From Amylibacter sp. (GTDB lineage Bacteria > Pseudomonadota > Alphaproteobacteria > Rhodobacterales > Rhodobacteraceae): a stretch of 26,351 bases of DNA. Positions 8,461 through 16,128 of this stretch are shown here, piece by piece. The stretch spans positions 1-26,351 of the forward strand of contig DAOUQS010000003.1 in assembly GCA_030625465.1 (NCBI GenBank), written 5' to 3'. Both the position numbers and the translations under genes were made by a program. The notes under the pieces were generated by a model. The model searched no databases, had not been told where the DNA came from, and saw only the letters and a program-made list of their open reading frames with translations. The number at the start of each line of letters is the position of its first letter. The stretch's first letter is position 1.

Positions 8461-8480
8461 GCGGGCCTATCAGGGCCCGC
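8461..8480 (+). terminator. Hairpin between ctaC and ctaB
   Basis: A perfect 7-bp stem (GCGGGCC / GGCCCGC) encloses a six-base loop, 13 bases after the ctaC stop and 21 before the ctaB start. It is not followed by a T-run, so it is not a strong intrinsic terminator. It may act as a partial terminator or as a 3' stabiliser giving subunit II more mRNA than the assembly genes. Confidence 0.5.
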
Positions 8481-8501
8481 TTCGCCATTTTGGATGATGA
8501 A

Positions 8502-9452
8502 ATGACAGACGCTAGTTTAGTAGATACAGGGCCGGAAACGGACTTTACCGATTATATCGCGCTTCTAAAGCCGCGCGTTATGTCTTTGGTTGTCTTCACT
8601 GCTCTTGTTGGTTTGCTGGTGGCACCTGTTTCGGTCAATCCGGTTATCGCTTTCGCCTCTGTTTTGTTTATCGCCATCGGTGGTGGTGCATCGGGTGCGC
8701 TGAACATGTGGTGGGAATCCGATATTGACGCGGTGATGAAACGCACCCAGGGGCGACCTATTCCATCAGGACGGGTGACCAGAAGCAACGCGCTGATCTT
8801 TGGTCTGTGGTTGTCGGTTATTGCCGTGGGCATGCTGGGCCTGACATCCAACTATCTGGCGGCAGGCCTTCTGGCCTTCACAATCTTTTTCTATGCGGTG
8901 ATATACACCATGTGGCTGAAACGCACGACGCCGCTGAACATCGTGATCGGCGGGGCGGCAGGGGCCTTTCCCCCGATGATCGGCTGGGCTGTGGCGACAG
9001 GTAGTATCGGCATTGAAAGCATTTTGATGTTCGCGCTGATATTCATGTGGACACCACCGCATTTCTGGGCGCTTGCCCTGTTTATGAACGATGATTACAC
9101 CAAGGCAGGCGTGCCGATGCTGACCGTGACCCACGGGCGGTGTGTGACCCGCAATAACATTCTTGGCTACACGATCGCACTGGTGCCTGTCGCAATAAGT
9201 GTGTCTTTTACCAGCATTGGCGGGCCGATTTATTTCGCCGCAGCACTTGTGCTGAACGCGCTGTTCCTGAAAGGCGCATACGACATCTGGAAACGCACCG
9301 AGGCGCAGGCCGAAGCGGATAAGTTTGCCACAGAACGCAAGGTGTTTCGCATCTCGCTATACTATCTGTTCGGACATTTCGCGTTCCTGCTGATCGAGGC
9401 AACCGCCAAAGGGTTTGGCATAAACTGGGCCGCTTGGCCGCAGTGGTTTTAA
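8502..9452 (+). CDS. ctaB: Protohaem IX farnesyltransferase (haem O synthase; cyoE)
   Basis: This integral membrane enzyme adds a farnesyl group to haem B to make haem O, the precursor of the haem A used by aa3 oxidase. The ATG at 8502 gives 316 residues; a TTG at 8490 is in frame but less likely. The first prenyltransferase aspartate motif is clear in NMWWESDIDAVMKRT with RPIPSG following (about 68-88). The second conserved loop is YTMWLKRTTPLN, followed by GAFPPMIGW and MWTPPHFWALAL with DDYTKAGVPML. About nine hydrophobic helices are evident. It lies between ctaC and the small CoxF-like gene in the usual alphaproteobacterial order. Confidence 0.97.
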   Translation: MTDASLVDTGPETDFTDYIALLKPRVMSLVVFTALVGLLVAPVSVNPVIAFASVLFIAIGGGASGALNMWWESDIDAVMKRTQGRPIPSGRVTRSNALIFGLWLSVIAVGMLGLTSNYLAAGLLAFTIFFYAVIYTMWLKRTTPLNIVIGGAAGAFPPMIGWAVATGSIGIESILMFALIFMWTPPHFWALALFMNDDYTKAGVPMLTVTHGRCVTRNNILGYTIALVPVAISVSFTSIGGPIYFAAALVLNALFLKGAYDIWKRTEAQAEADKFATERKVFRISLYYLFGHFAFLLIEATAKGFGINWAAWPQWF

Positions 9453-9454
9453 TC

Positions 9455-9631
9455 ATGTCGGGCGCAAACAGCAACATAAGTGATCGTCGCAAACGCAATA
9501 ACCTGATGCTTGGTGGCGTGCTGCTGGGCTTTGTCGCTTTGGTCTTTTTGATCACTGTGGCGAAGATGATGAACGGTGCAGGGGATGTTGCCAATAGCAA
9601 ACGTGTCCCGGTAACGGAGCAATCCGAATGA
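9455..9631 (+). CDS. Small one-helix membrane protein of the oxidase cluster (CoxF-like)
   Basis: A 58-residue frame starts with ATG two bases after the ctaB stop and ends in an ATGA overlap with ctaG. It has a basic N-terminus (SDRRKRNN) followed by a single hydrophobic helix (about residues 17-37) and a short polar tail. A tiny protein of this layout commonly sits between ctaB and ctaG in alphaproteobacteria and is sometimes labelled CoxF or a COX assembly protein. I cannot assign a biochemical role. Position, stop/start coupling and topology make it a real gene rather than a chance frame. Confidence 0.8.
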   Translation: MSGANSNISDRRKRNNLMLGGVLLGFVALVFLITVAKMMNGAGDVANSKRVPVTEQSE

Positions 9632-10212
9632 GCCAGGATAAAAACACCAAAATGCTGATCCGCCTTAGCGGTCTGGTTTGCACCATGCTGGCACTGTCGT
9701 TCGCCGCGGTTCCGTTTTATAACTGGTTTTGCCGTGTTACGGGTTTCGGCGGTGTGACACAAATCGCGGCAGAGGCCAGTGATCGCGTGCTTGATCAATC
9801 CATCCAGATCCGCTTTGACGGCTCGCTAGAGCGCGGCATGCCCTGGACGTTCAAGCCGGAACATACCACGATGGAGCTGAAAATTGGCGAAACCGGTCTG
9901 GCCTTCTATGAAGCCTATAACCCGACTGACAAAGTCATAGCAGGCACGGCAAGCTACAATGTTTTCCCGTATTCTGCCGGCGCATATTTCACCAAAATTG
10001 ACTGTTTTTGTTTTCAGATGCAGGTCTTGCAACCGGGTGAGCGGGTCATGATGCCTGTCACATTTTATGTTGACCCTGACATTCTTGAAGACGAAGATGC
10101 CAAATACGCGAATACCATCACGTTAAGTTACACGTTTCACGTAACAGATTTACCTGAAAAACAAGCAAGCCTTGCTATTAGCGGGCAAACCGACATAAAT
10201 ACGACGCAATAA
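9628..10212 (+). CDS. ctaG: Cytochrome c oxidase assembly protein CtaG (Cox11)
   Basis: CtaG/Cox11 delivers copper to the CuB site of subunit I. The 194-residue protein has one N-terminal membrane helix (about 11-31) followed by a periplasmic immunoglobulin-like domain. The copper-binding CFCF motif is at residues 126-129 and the additional conserved Cys35 is in [12 protein letters not shown]. Other family landmarks are MPWTF, YNPTDK and FYVDPD. Its ATG overlaps the stop of the small upstream gene, with GGAG eight bases ahead. The downstream ctaE start is 17 bases away. Both context and motifs fit. Confidence 0.97.
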   Translation: MSQDKNTKMLIRLSGLVCTMLALSFAAVPFYNWFCRVTGFGGVTQIAAEASDRVLDQSIQIRFDGSLERGMPWTFKPEHTTMELKIGETGLAFYEAYNPTDKVIAGTASYNVFPYSAGAYFTKIDCFCFQMQVLQPGERVMMPVTFYVDPDILEDEDAKYANTITLSYTFHVTDLPEKQASLAISGQTDINTTQ

Positions 10213-10229
10213 ACAAGGGGATACCACAC

Positions 10230-11030
10230 ATGGCGCATGAAAAAAATCATGACTACCACATCTTGCAACCCAGCATCTGGCCTTTTATGGGCGCGATGGG
10301 TGCTTTCATCATGCTTGTGGGCGCTGTCCTATGGATGGGCGAGATCACACCATACCCGTTTTTCATCGGGCTTGCTGTTGTTCTTTATGTGATGTTCTCT
10401 TGGTGGACTGAAGTTGTGGATGAGGCCCATGTCGGCGATCATACACCGGTTGTCACCATCGGCCTGCGCTATGGCATGCTTTTGTTCATCATCTCGGAAG
10501 TGATGTTCTTCGCGGCATGGTTCTGGACTTTCTTCAAACACGCGCTTTACCCGATGACAGAAGGCTCGCCCTATATTGATGGCGTCTGGCCACCTGTCGG
10601 GATTGAAACCTTTGACCCTTGGCATCTGCCATTGATCAATACGCTGATCTTGCTGTGTTCCGGTTGTTTTTGTACATGGGCGCACCACGCTATCGCGCAT
10701 GACAATGACCGTGCCGGCCTGAAAAAAGGCCTGATCGGCGCAGTTCTGCTGGGTGTTTTGTTCACCGTATTCCAGGCCTATGAATACAGCCACGCGGCCT
10801 TTGGTTTCTCCGGCAATATCTATGGTGCCACATTCTTTATGGCGACCGGTTTCCACGGTTTCCACGTTGTCGTCGGAACCATCTTCTTGTTCGTATGTTA
10901 TATGCGCGCACGGGCCGGACACTTCACACAGGAAAAACATACTGGGCTGGAAGCGGCTGCATGGTACTGGCACTTCGTTGACGTTGTCTGGTTGTTCCTG
11001 TTCTTCGCAGTATACATCTGGGGCGGTTAA
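10230..11030 (+). CDS. ctaE: Cytochrome c oxidase subunit III (coxC)
   Basis: Subunit III stabilises the oxidase core and borders the proton and oxygen entry paths. The protein has 266 residues and seven hydrophobic helices. Conserved features include the N-terminal [12 protein letters not shown], the membrane glutamate in [29 protein letters not shown] and the C-terminal [15 protein letters not shown]. An AAGGGG ribosome site precedes the ATG. It is the last gene of the ctaC-ctaE run and is followed within 30 bases by a strong terminator. In related genomes surf1 commonly follows more directly. Confidence 0.98.
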   Translation: MAHEKNHDYHILQPSIWPFMGAMGAFIMLVGAVLWMGEITPYPFFIGLAVVLYVMFSWWTEVVDEAHVGDHTPVVTIGLRYGMLLFIISEVMFFAAWFWTFFKHALYPMTEGSPYIDGVWPPVGIETFDPWHLPLINTLILLCSGCFCTWAHHAIAHDNDRAGLKKGLIGAVLLGVLFTVFQAYEYSHAAFGFSGNIYGATFFMATGFHGFHVVVGTIFLFVCYMRARAGHFTQEKHTGLEAAAWYWHFVDVVWLFLFFAVYIWGG

Positions 11031-11056
11031 TCCTACCCGATTTAGAATTCAACATG

Positions 11057-11088
11057 AAAAGGCGCGAAGTTATTTTCGCGCCTTTTTC
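11057..11088 (+). terminator. Intrinsic terminator of the ctaC-ctaE operon
   Basis: GGCGCGAA (11061-11068) pairs with TTCGCGCC (11075-11082) around a six-base loop. The stem can extend through AAAA/TTTT and ends in five T residues. It lies 27 bases after the ctaE stop. It is the clearest rho-independent terminator in the window, and it separates the oxidase genes from surf1. Confidence 0.9.
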
Positions 11089-11289
11089 TATGGATATGAT
11101 CTGCCGAAAATCAGGCAACTTAGATTTGGCAAGCCAAGCCCCCGTATGTATTTTGTGGGCAAAGGGGTTGAACAAGATTATGCCGAAGCTGCAAGTTGGT
11201 ACGGCAAAGTCGCAGCCCAAGGCGATGAAGGTGCTAAAACTAAGCTTGAAGAAATGTACGCAAACGGTCAGGCTAAGGCTAAGGAATAG
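11089..11289 (+). pseudogene. Degraded Sel1-like repeat protein fragment
   Basis: From 11146 the frame reads MYFVGKGVEQDYAEAASWYG and continues KVAAQGDEGAKTKLEEMYANG. This is one Sel1 repeat and the start of the next, ending at a TAG after an AKAKE tail. Sel1 proteins normally have a signal peptide or several repeats before this point; here there is neither. Just upstream, a second frame reads CRKSGNLDLASQ, which resembles the end of a preceding repeat (RKAAEQGNADAQ type), as if a frameshift or deletion separated them. There is no good ribosome site at 11146. The most likely reading is the 3' remnant of a lost Sel1 gene. A 47-residue expressed peptide cannot be excluded. Confidence 0.6.
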
Positions 11290-11307
11290 TTTTTAGGTAT
11301 ACTCTAG

Positions 11308-12120
11308 ATGAGATTTCAGGATGAGATATTTGGATCTGAAGCGCAAAAAACTGTTGCCACGCGGGCCCGCGATTTATGGCGAACTTATAAAAATGATGGG
11401 CGCTATTCCTACAATGGCCGTGCCGTTGTCCTGACTGAATGTGAAGGCGACGATACAGCCGATTTGCTGATCTCGCTTACACAAGCGCAAGGCGCTACAG
11501 CTTGCCTTTTCCTACCGCGGGCCCAATCTGAAAAGATGCAAAATGCAATTCGGGCTTCAGGCTTGTCCAGCAATTTATGGACAATGTGTAGGGGGCAAAA
11601 ATCCACATATGACGCCGCAAATAGAATTTTAAACACATATAGCCTGCCCGAAGATTTAACCGTTGAATGCCTTTCACAGGATACTGAAACGCATTTTGTA
11701 GAAAGTTTTGCATCTATGGTAACAGACTGTGGTGTTCTGGTGATGTCAGGTCGGGTAATGCGTGGTTTGGATATTCCGGGTGTAACCTTGGCGGCTATTG
11801 ATGGCGCAGGAAATCCCGTTGCCAGCGCATGGGGGTATAAATGTTATCACGAAAAAAGTGGTTATGCAGATCATGCCTTTTGGGGCGGATTATCCTGTCG
11901 TAAAGATCGCCGCGGTCACCGCATAGCACTTATTCTGGGGGCAATGAGTATCGTGCGATTATGGGATGAATTTCAGGTGCGCGGGTTTTGTACAGGTGTT
12001 GCGGCAGGAAATACCGCATCATTTTCGGTATGTGAAAAGCTGGGCATTTCACCCTCGGATTACGTTGGTTTTGGTATTACAGACCCCGCGATGTTTCAAG
12101 GCGGCTCGTTGACCCGATAA
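11308..12120 (+). CDS. GNAT superfamily acetyltransferase-like protein with N-terminal extension
   Basis: The protein has 270 residues. Its C-terminal half (about 155-262) has a GNAT outline: IPGVTLAAIDGAGNPVAS as the early strands, the acetyl-CoA loop at RRGHRIALILGA (201-212), then TGVAAGNTASFSVCEKLGI as motif B. The N-terminal 150 residues look like a divergent second GNAT-like lobe rather than a known separate domain. Substrate and role are unknown. The ATG has only a weak ribosome site. The gene lies behind the ctaE terminator and a Sel1 remnant and before surf1. Its base composition looks more AT-rich than the oxidase genes, especially around 11580-11660. This fits insertion into the oxidase-surf1 neighbourhood; I did not compute GC or codon statistics. 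Confidence 0.65.
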   Translation: MRFQDEIFGSEAQKTVATRARDLWRTYKNDGRYSYNGRAVVLTECEGDDTADLLISLTQAQGATACLFLPRAQSEKMQNAIRASGLSSNLWTMCRGQKSTYDAANRILNTYSLPEDLTVECLSQDTETHFVESFASMVTDCGVLVMSGRVMRGLDIPGVTLAAIDGAGNPVASAWGYKCYHEKSGYADHAFWGGLSCRKDRRGHRIALILGAMSIVRLWDEFQVRGFCTGVAAGNTASFSVCEKLGISPSDYVGFGITDPAMFQGGSLTR

Positions 12121-12134
12121 CGCAGCTTTGTGTC

Positions 12135-12163
12135 TTGGACTTGGTATCGTTCTAAGGTATTGG
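12135..12163 (+). promoter_or_regulatory. Weak candidate promoter for surf1-thrC
   Basis: TTGGAC and TATTGG are 17 bases apart in the 71-base gap before surf1. The -35 match is fair and the -10 match is poor. A promoter somewhere between the ctaE terminator and surf1 is expected, because the terminator should stop most oxidase transcripts. This is only a suggestion of where it may be. Confidence 0.2.
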
Positions 12164-12179
12164 ATCATGGGTTATCCAA
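12160..12179 (+). other. Short hairpin in the surf1 leader
   Basis: TTGGAT and ATCCAA form a perfect 6-bp stem around an eight-base loop, ending two bases before the AGG of the surf1 ribosome site. There is no T-run, so it is not a terminator. It could affect surf1 translation, or it may be chance. Confidence 0.3.
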
Positions 12180-12191
12180 GCAGGTGATGAA

Positions 12192-12869
12192 ATGACCAAA
12201 CGTATGATTTTTCCGATAATCTTAGGCCTGACAGGCATCGCAATCCTGTTGTACCTTGGCACATGGCAAGTGCAGCGTATGGCTTGGAAAAATACCATGC
12301 TGGCACAAATCTCGGCGCGGATCGCGGCAGAGCCTGCCGACTTGCCTGCCAAACCAAATCCGGAGTTTGACAACCGCCTGTCGGTGCGCGTTAAAGCTTT
12401 GATAGGTTTCGATGAGGCGCATGTGATATTTTCCACCAAACGCGCAGGGCCGGGGTTTCTGGTTATTGTACCGGCTTTGACAAAACCGGATGGCAGGCGG
12501 GTATTGATTGATATGGGCTTTGTCCCCGAAGCACAGAAAAAAACCGTGCGCAAACCGCAAACAGTGACCATTGTCGGCAATATCTTGTGGCCGAATGAGG
12601 TGGATAGCTACACGCCTGATCCCAACATGGAAAAGAATATCTGGTTTGCCCGCGATGCCCCGAAACTTGCGCATCATTTCGGCACTGAATCCTTTTTGAT
12701 TGTCGCCCGCACAATCGAGACGGGCGATTATGGCACCACCCCGCAGCCCATCGGCCTGAATATCCCGAATAACCATATGGAATATGCAATCACGTGGTTT
12801 TCACTGGCTCTTGTCTGGTTTGGGATGACACTCTATCTGCTTTACCGTATCAAACAGAAAACAGTTTAA
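12192..12869 (+). CDS. surf1: SURF1 family cytochrome oxidase assembly protein
   Basis: Surf1 binds haem A and assists its insertion into subunit I of aa3 oxidase. The 225-residue protein has the family layout of one membrane helix at each end (about 6-24 and 199-219) around a periplasmic domain. The N-terminal signature is LGTWQVQRMAWK (about 22-33). Further landmarks are GFLVIVPALTKPDGRRVLIDMGFVP in the middle and NNHMEYAITWFSLALVWFG near the end. The ATG at 12192 has an AGG-containing ribosome site seven bases upstream. It belongs functionally with the ctaC-ctaE cluster but is separated from it by a terminator, a Sel1 remnant and a GNAT-like gene. It leads into thrC after 16 bases. Confidence 0.93.
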   Translation: MTKRMIFPIILGLTGIAILLYLGTWQVQRMAWKNTMLAQISARIAAEPADLPAKPNPEFDNRLSVRVKALIGFDEAHVIFSTKRAGPGFLVIVPALTKPDGRRVLIDMGFVPEAQKKTVRKPQTVTIVGNILWPNEVDSYTPDPNMEKNIWFARDAPKLAHHFGTESFLIVARTIETGDYGTTPQPIGLNIPNNHMEYAITWFSLALVWFGMTLYLLYRIKQKTV

Positions 12870-12885
12870 CCTAGGAACAAAACTG

Positions 12886-14280
12886 ATGAAGTATATCTCG
12901 ACCCGTGGCCAATCCCCGGCGCTGACATTTGAAGAGGCCATGTTATCGGGCCTTGCACGCGATGGTGGGCTTTATGTGCCCGAGGAATGGCCGATGCTGA
13001 CGCAAGATCAAATTGCGGGCTTTGCGGGTCAATCCTATGAACAGGTGGCTTATGCAGTGATGAAACCTTTTGTTGGCGACACGTTCACCGACATAGAGTT
13101 CATGGAGATCATCCAGAAGGCCTATGCGGGTTTTGCCCACACGGCGCGTTGCCCGTTAGTGCAGCTGGATGAAAACCACTTCCTGCTGGAACTGTTTCAC
13201 GGGCCTACACTGGCGTTCAAGGATGTGGCCATGCAACTGATCGGCCAGATGTTTCAGGTCGCCCTGAAGCGCCGTGGTGAGCGGGTAACGATTGTGGGGG
13301 CTACATCGGGTGATACCGGTTCTGCTGCCATTGAAGCCTTCAAGGGGTTGGATGCGGTCGATGTGTTTATCATGTTCCCTGACGGGCGCGTGTCCGACGT
13401 GCAACGCCGCCAGATGACCACACCCGATGAAAGCAATATCCATGCGCTGGCCGTGGCAGGTGACTTTGACGATTGCCAAGCCCGCCTGAAAGATATGTTC
13501 AACGATTTTGATTTCCGTGACGGGGTTAAACTGGCTGGTGTCAATAGCATCAACTGGGCGCGTGTGATGGCGCAGGTGGTGTATTACTTCACCTCTGCCG
13601 TGTCCTTGGGTGCGCCACACCGCAAAGTATCGTTTACTGTGCCTACGGGCAATTTCGGCGATATTTTCGCGGGCTACGTGGCCAAACGCATGGGGCTGCC
13701 AATAGATCGCCTGGTGATTGCCACCAATCAAAACGACATCCTGCACCGCACATTGCAATCGGGTGAACACACCAAAATGGGTGTCACACCTTCGATCAGC
13801 CCGTCAATGGATATCGAGGTCAGCTCTAATTTCGAACGTCTGTTGTTTGACCTTTATGACCGCGAGGGTGATGCGATTGTACAGTTAATGGATGCGCTGA
13901 AAAATGATGGCACATTTACGCTGTCACAAGGGGCCACGCAGAAACTACATGACGAATTTGACAGCGGTAGTTGTTCCGAGGCGGAAACCTCGGCCCAGAT
14001 CAAACGCGCGTATAACGATGTCGGCGAAGTGCTGTGCCCGCATTCGGCGATTGCGGTGAAGGTTGCGGATAGCGTTGTGCGCGATGAAACCGTACCAATG
14101 ATTACACTGGCCACCGCACATCCCGCCAAATTCCCGGCAGCGGTTGAAGCCGCTTGCGGGGTCATCCCCGAACTACCCGCGCGTATGGGCGATCTGTTCA
14201 GCAAGGCAGAGCGTATCACCAAGGTTGATAACGATCTGGGTGCAATAGAAACTATCATTCGTGAAAGGATCGGCGCGTGA
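12886..14280 (+). CDS. thrC: Threonine synthase
   Basis: Threonine synthase converts O-phosphohomoserine and water to threonine and phosphate using pyridoxal phosphate. The 464-residue length matches the longer bacterial/fungal type. The PLP lysine is Lys112 in HGPTLAFKDVAMQ. The phosphate-binding GATSGDTGSAA follows, and the N-terminal YISTRGQSPALTFEEAM and FTVPTGNFGDIFAGYVAKRM segments are typical. An AGGA ribosome site precedes the ATG. The stop overlaps the GTG start of the M16 peptidase by four bases. Together with surf1 and the M16 gene it forms a run that I recognise from other Rhodobacterales; that is recollection, not a search result. Confidence 0.97.
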   Translation: MKYISTRGQSPALTFEEAMLSGLARDGGLYVPEEWPMLTQDQIAGFAGQSYEQVAYAVMKPFVGDTFTDIEFMEIIQKAYAGFAHTARCPLVQLDENHFLLELFHGPTLAFKDVAMQLIGQMFQVALKRRGERVTIVGATSGDTGSAAIEAFKGLDAVDVFIMFPDGRVSDVQRRQMTTPDESNIHALAVAGDFDDCQARLKDMFNDFDFRDGVKLAGVNSINWARVMAQVVYYFTSAVSLGAPHRKVSFTVPTGNFGDIFAGYVAKRMGLPIDRLVIATNQNDILHRTLQSGEHTKMGVTPSISPSMDIEVSSNFERLLFDLYDREGDAIVQLMDALKNDGTFTLSQGATQKLHDEFDSGSCSEAETSAQIKRAYNDVGEVLCPHSAIAVKVADSVVRDETVPMITLATAHPAKFPAAVEAACGVIPELPARMGDLFSKAERITKVDNDLGAIETIIRERIGA

Positions 14281-15539
14281 GTGTTGAACTGACCACATTA
14301 CCGAACGGTTTTCGCATCGTTTCGGAATATATGCCCGGCCTGCAATCCGCATCCCTTGGGGTGTGGGTCTCTGCAGGTGGACGCCATGAACGTATTGACC
14401 AGAACGGCATCGCGCATTTTCTGGAACATATGGCGTTCAAAGGCACCAAGCGGCGCAACGCGTTGCAAATCGCCGAAGCGATTGAAGATGTGGGCGGGTT
14501 TATCAACGCCTACACCAGCCGCGAGGTCACTGCCTATTATGTGCGGGTGTTGCAAAATGACGTGCCACTGGCGTTTGATGTGATCTCTGACATCGTGCTG
14601 AACTCTATTTTTGACCCGCGTGAAGTTGATATTGAACGCGGTGTGATTTTGCAGGAGATCGGCCAGTCGCTGGACACGCCCGACGATATTATCTTTGATT
14701 GGCTGCAAGAGGTATCGTACCCCGACCAGCCGTTTGGGCGCACAATTCTAGGCCCGACCGAGCGGGTTGAAAACTTCACCCGTGAAAATTTGCAGGAATT
14801 TGTCAGCCAGAACTATGTGCCGGACCAGATGATACTGGCCGCCGCAGGTGCTGTGGATCACGCCGAACTGGTGCGTATGGCGGAAAAAACCTTTGGTTAT
14901 CTGCCAAGCGGAAAAGGTCTGATTGCACAACCTGCACTATACAAGGGCGGCGAACACCGTGTGATCAAAGATCTGGAACAGGCCCATTTTGCCCTGTCAC
15001 TGGAAACTGTCAGCTATATGAGCGATGACATCTACACAGGCCAGGTCTATGCGGTCGCCATGGGTGGCGGCATGTCTTCGCGTCTGTTCCAGGAAGTCCG
15101 CGAAAAACGTGGGCTATGCTATACGATCTATGCGCAGGCGGGGTCCTATTCGGACACGGGTGCGCTGACGATCTATTCAGGCACCAGCTGTGATGATGTG
15201 GCAGGCTTGTCGGAACTTTGCATCGACGAGCTGAAACGCTCGGCTGATGATATGACACAGGCCGAAATAGACCGTGCGCGCAACCAGATGAAAGCAGGAC
15301 TTTTGATGGGTCTGGAAAGCCCCGCATCGCGTTGCGAACGTCTGGCCCGTATGGTGGGCATCTGGGGTCGTGTGCCTGATCTGGATGAGGTTGTGGGCAA
15401 AATTGATGCGGTCACGGTGCAGTCGGTAACAGATTACGCCCAACGCCTGTGCGAAAAATCAGCCCCTTCCGTGGCCCTATATGGCCCTGTGGAACAAACG
15501 CCGGACGTTGATACGCTGGCCGATAGATTGGTGGCTTAA
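14277..15539 (+). CDS. M16 family zinc metallopeptidase (processing-protease-like)
   Basis: The 420-residue protein is an insulinase/mitochondrial-processing-peptidase-type protease. The inverted zinc motif is HFLEH (His47, Glu50, His51), and the third ligand is Glu127 in VILQEI, exactly 76 residues after His51. The N-terminal half contains GVWVSAGGRHE and FINAYTSREVTAYY. The C-terminal half contains GGGMSSRLFQEVREKRGLCY, the usual substrate-binding arginine/tyrosine segment. Bacterial members of about this size act as homodimers on peptides; the natural substrate is unknown here. The start is GTG within the thrC stop (GTGA), which indicates translational coupling. A RimJ-like GNAT gene follows after four bases. 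Confidence 0.94.
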   Translation: MSVELTTLPNGFRIVSEYMPGLQSASLGVWVSAGGRHERIDQNGIAHFLEHMAFKGTKRRNALQIAEAIEDVGGFINAYTSREVTAYYVRVLQNDVPLAFDVISDIVLNSIFDPREVDIERGVILQEIGQSLDTPDDIIFDWLQEVSYPDQPFGRTILGPTERVENFTRENLQEFVSQNYVPDQMILAAAGAVDHAELVRMAEKTFGYLPSGKGLIAQPALYKGGEHRVIKDLEQAHFALSLETVSYMSDDIYTGQVYAVAMGGGMSSRLFQEVREKRGLCYTIYAQAGSYSDTGALTIYSGTSCDDVAGLSELCIDELKRSADDMTQAEIDRARNQMKAGLLMGLESPASRCERLARMVGIWGRVPDLDEVVGKIDAVTVQSVTDYAQRLCEKSAPSVALYGPVEQTPDVDTLADRLVA

Positions 15540-15543
15540 TCTG

Positions 15544-16128
15544 ATGTTTGTGCGAAAATCCAGAGTTATGATCGAAACGGAGCGGCTGACCTTGCGTTTG
15601 CCGATACCAAAAGATCATTTTAATTGGGTTGATTTGCGCAAAAACAGTATTGAGTATCTGACCCCGTGGGAACCGGTTTGGGCGCAGGATCACTTTTCCA
15701 AACGCGCCTTCAGCAATCGGGTGTATTGGGCCAAAAAAACCTACGACACAGGGCGCGGTGTGCCGTTGTTTATGTTTCGCCGCACAGACAATGCTTTGGT
15801 CGGGGCTATTACGCTGGATAATATCCGTCGCGGGCCAGCGCAAACCGGTACTTTGGGCTACTGGACAGGGCAGGAATTTACCCGCCAAGGCTATATGACC
15901 GAGGCGATCAAGGGCATCGTACACTATGCCTTTACCGATCTGGATCTGTCCCGGATCGAGGCCGCCTGTCTGCCGGCCAATGTCCCTTCGCGCGGCGTGC
16001 TGGAAAAGTCCGGCTTCAAGTATGAAGGTGTGGCGCAGGCTTATTTGCAAATCAATGGCCGCTGGTGCAACCACGTTTTGTATTCAAACCTGCGCGGTGA
16101 CCGTCGCGGCAAAACCGATGTGCGTTAG
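15544..16128 (+). CDS. RimJ/RimL-type GNAT acetyltransferase
   Basis: The ATG at 15544, four bases after the M16 stop, gives 194 residues. The sequence follows the ribosomal-protein N-terminal acetyltransferase pattern. It has ETERLTLRLP at the start, VGAITLDNIRRGPAQTGTLGYW in the centre, and the acetyl-CoA region RQGYMTEAIKGIVHYAF. The C-terminal ACLPANVPSRGVLEKSGF then shows the NxxS...LEKxGF signature. An internal ATG at 15568 is a possible shorter start. It may acetylate an N-terminal amino group of a protein, but the target cannot be told. The stop overlaps the stop of the convergent HlyD-type gene by four bases. Confidence 0.88.
   Translation: MFVRKSRVMIETERLTLRLPIPKDHFNWVDLRKNSIEYLTPWEPVWAQDHFSKRAFSNRVYWAKKTYDTGRGVPLFMFRRTDNALVGAITLDNIRRGPAQTGTLGYWTGQEFTRQGYMTEAIKGIVHYAFTDLDLSRIEAACLPANVPSRGVLEKSGFKYEGVAQAYLQINGRWCNHVLYSNLRGDRRGKTDVR

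Noticed and set aside
10329..10973. Open frame of about 214 codons opposite ctaE
   Set aside because: It mirrors the highly conserved subunit III gene; its composition is that of a reverse-complement frame and no motif is visible.
10753..11289. A plus-strand frame running from inside ctaE through the Sel1 segment, seemingly one 178-residue protein
   Set aside because: The first part is an out-of-frame reading of ctaE and crosses the terminator; only the segment after 11146 has repeat-like protein character.
11298..11303. TATACT as a -10 box for the GNAT-like gene at 11308
   Set aside because: No -35-like hexamer lies 16-18 bases upstream, and transcription would begin after the proposed ATG.
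12121..12191. Possible small RNA or tRNA in the gap before surf1
   Set aside because: The only structure is a 6-bp hairpin; there is no cloverleaf, CCA end or terminator.
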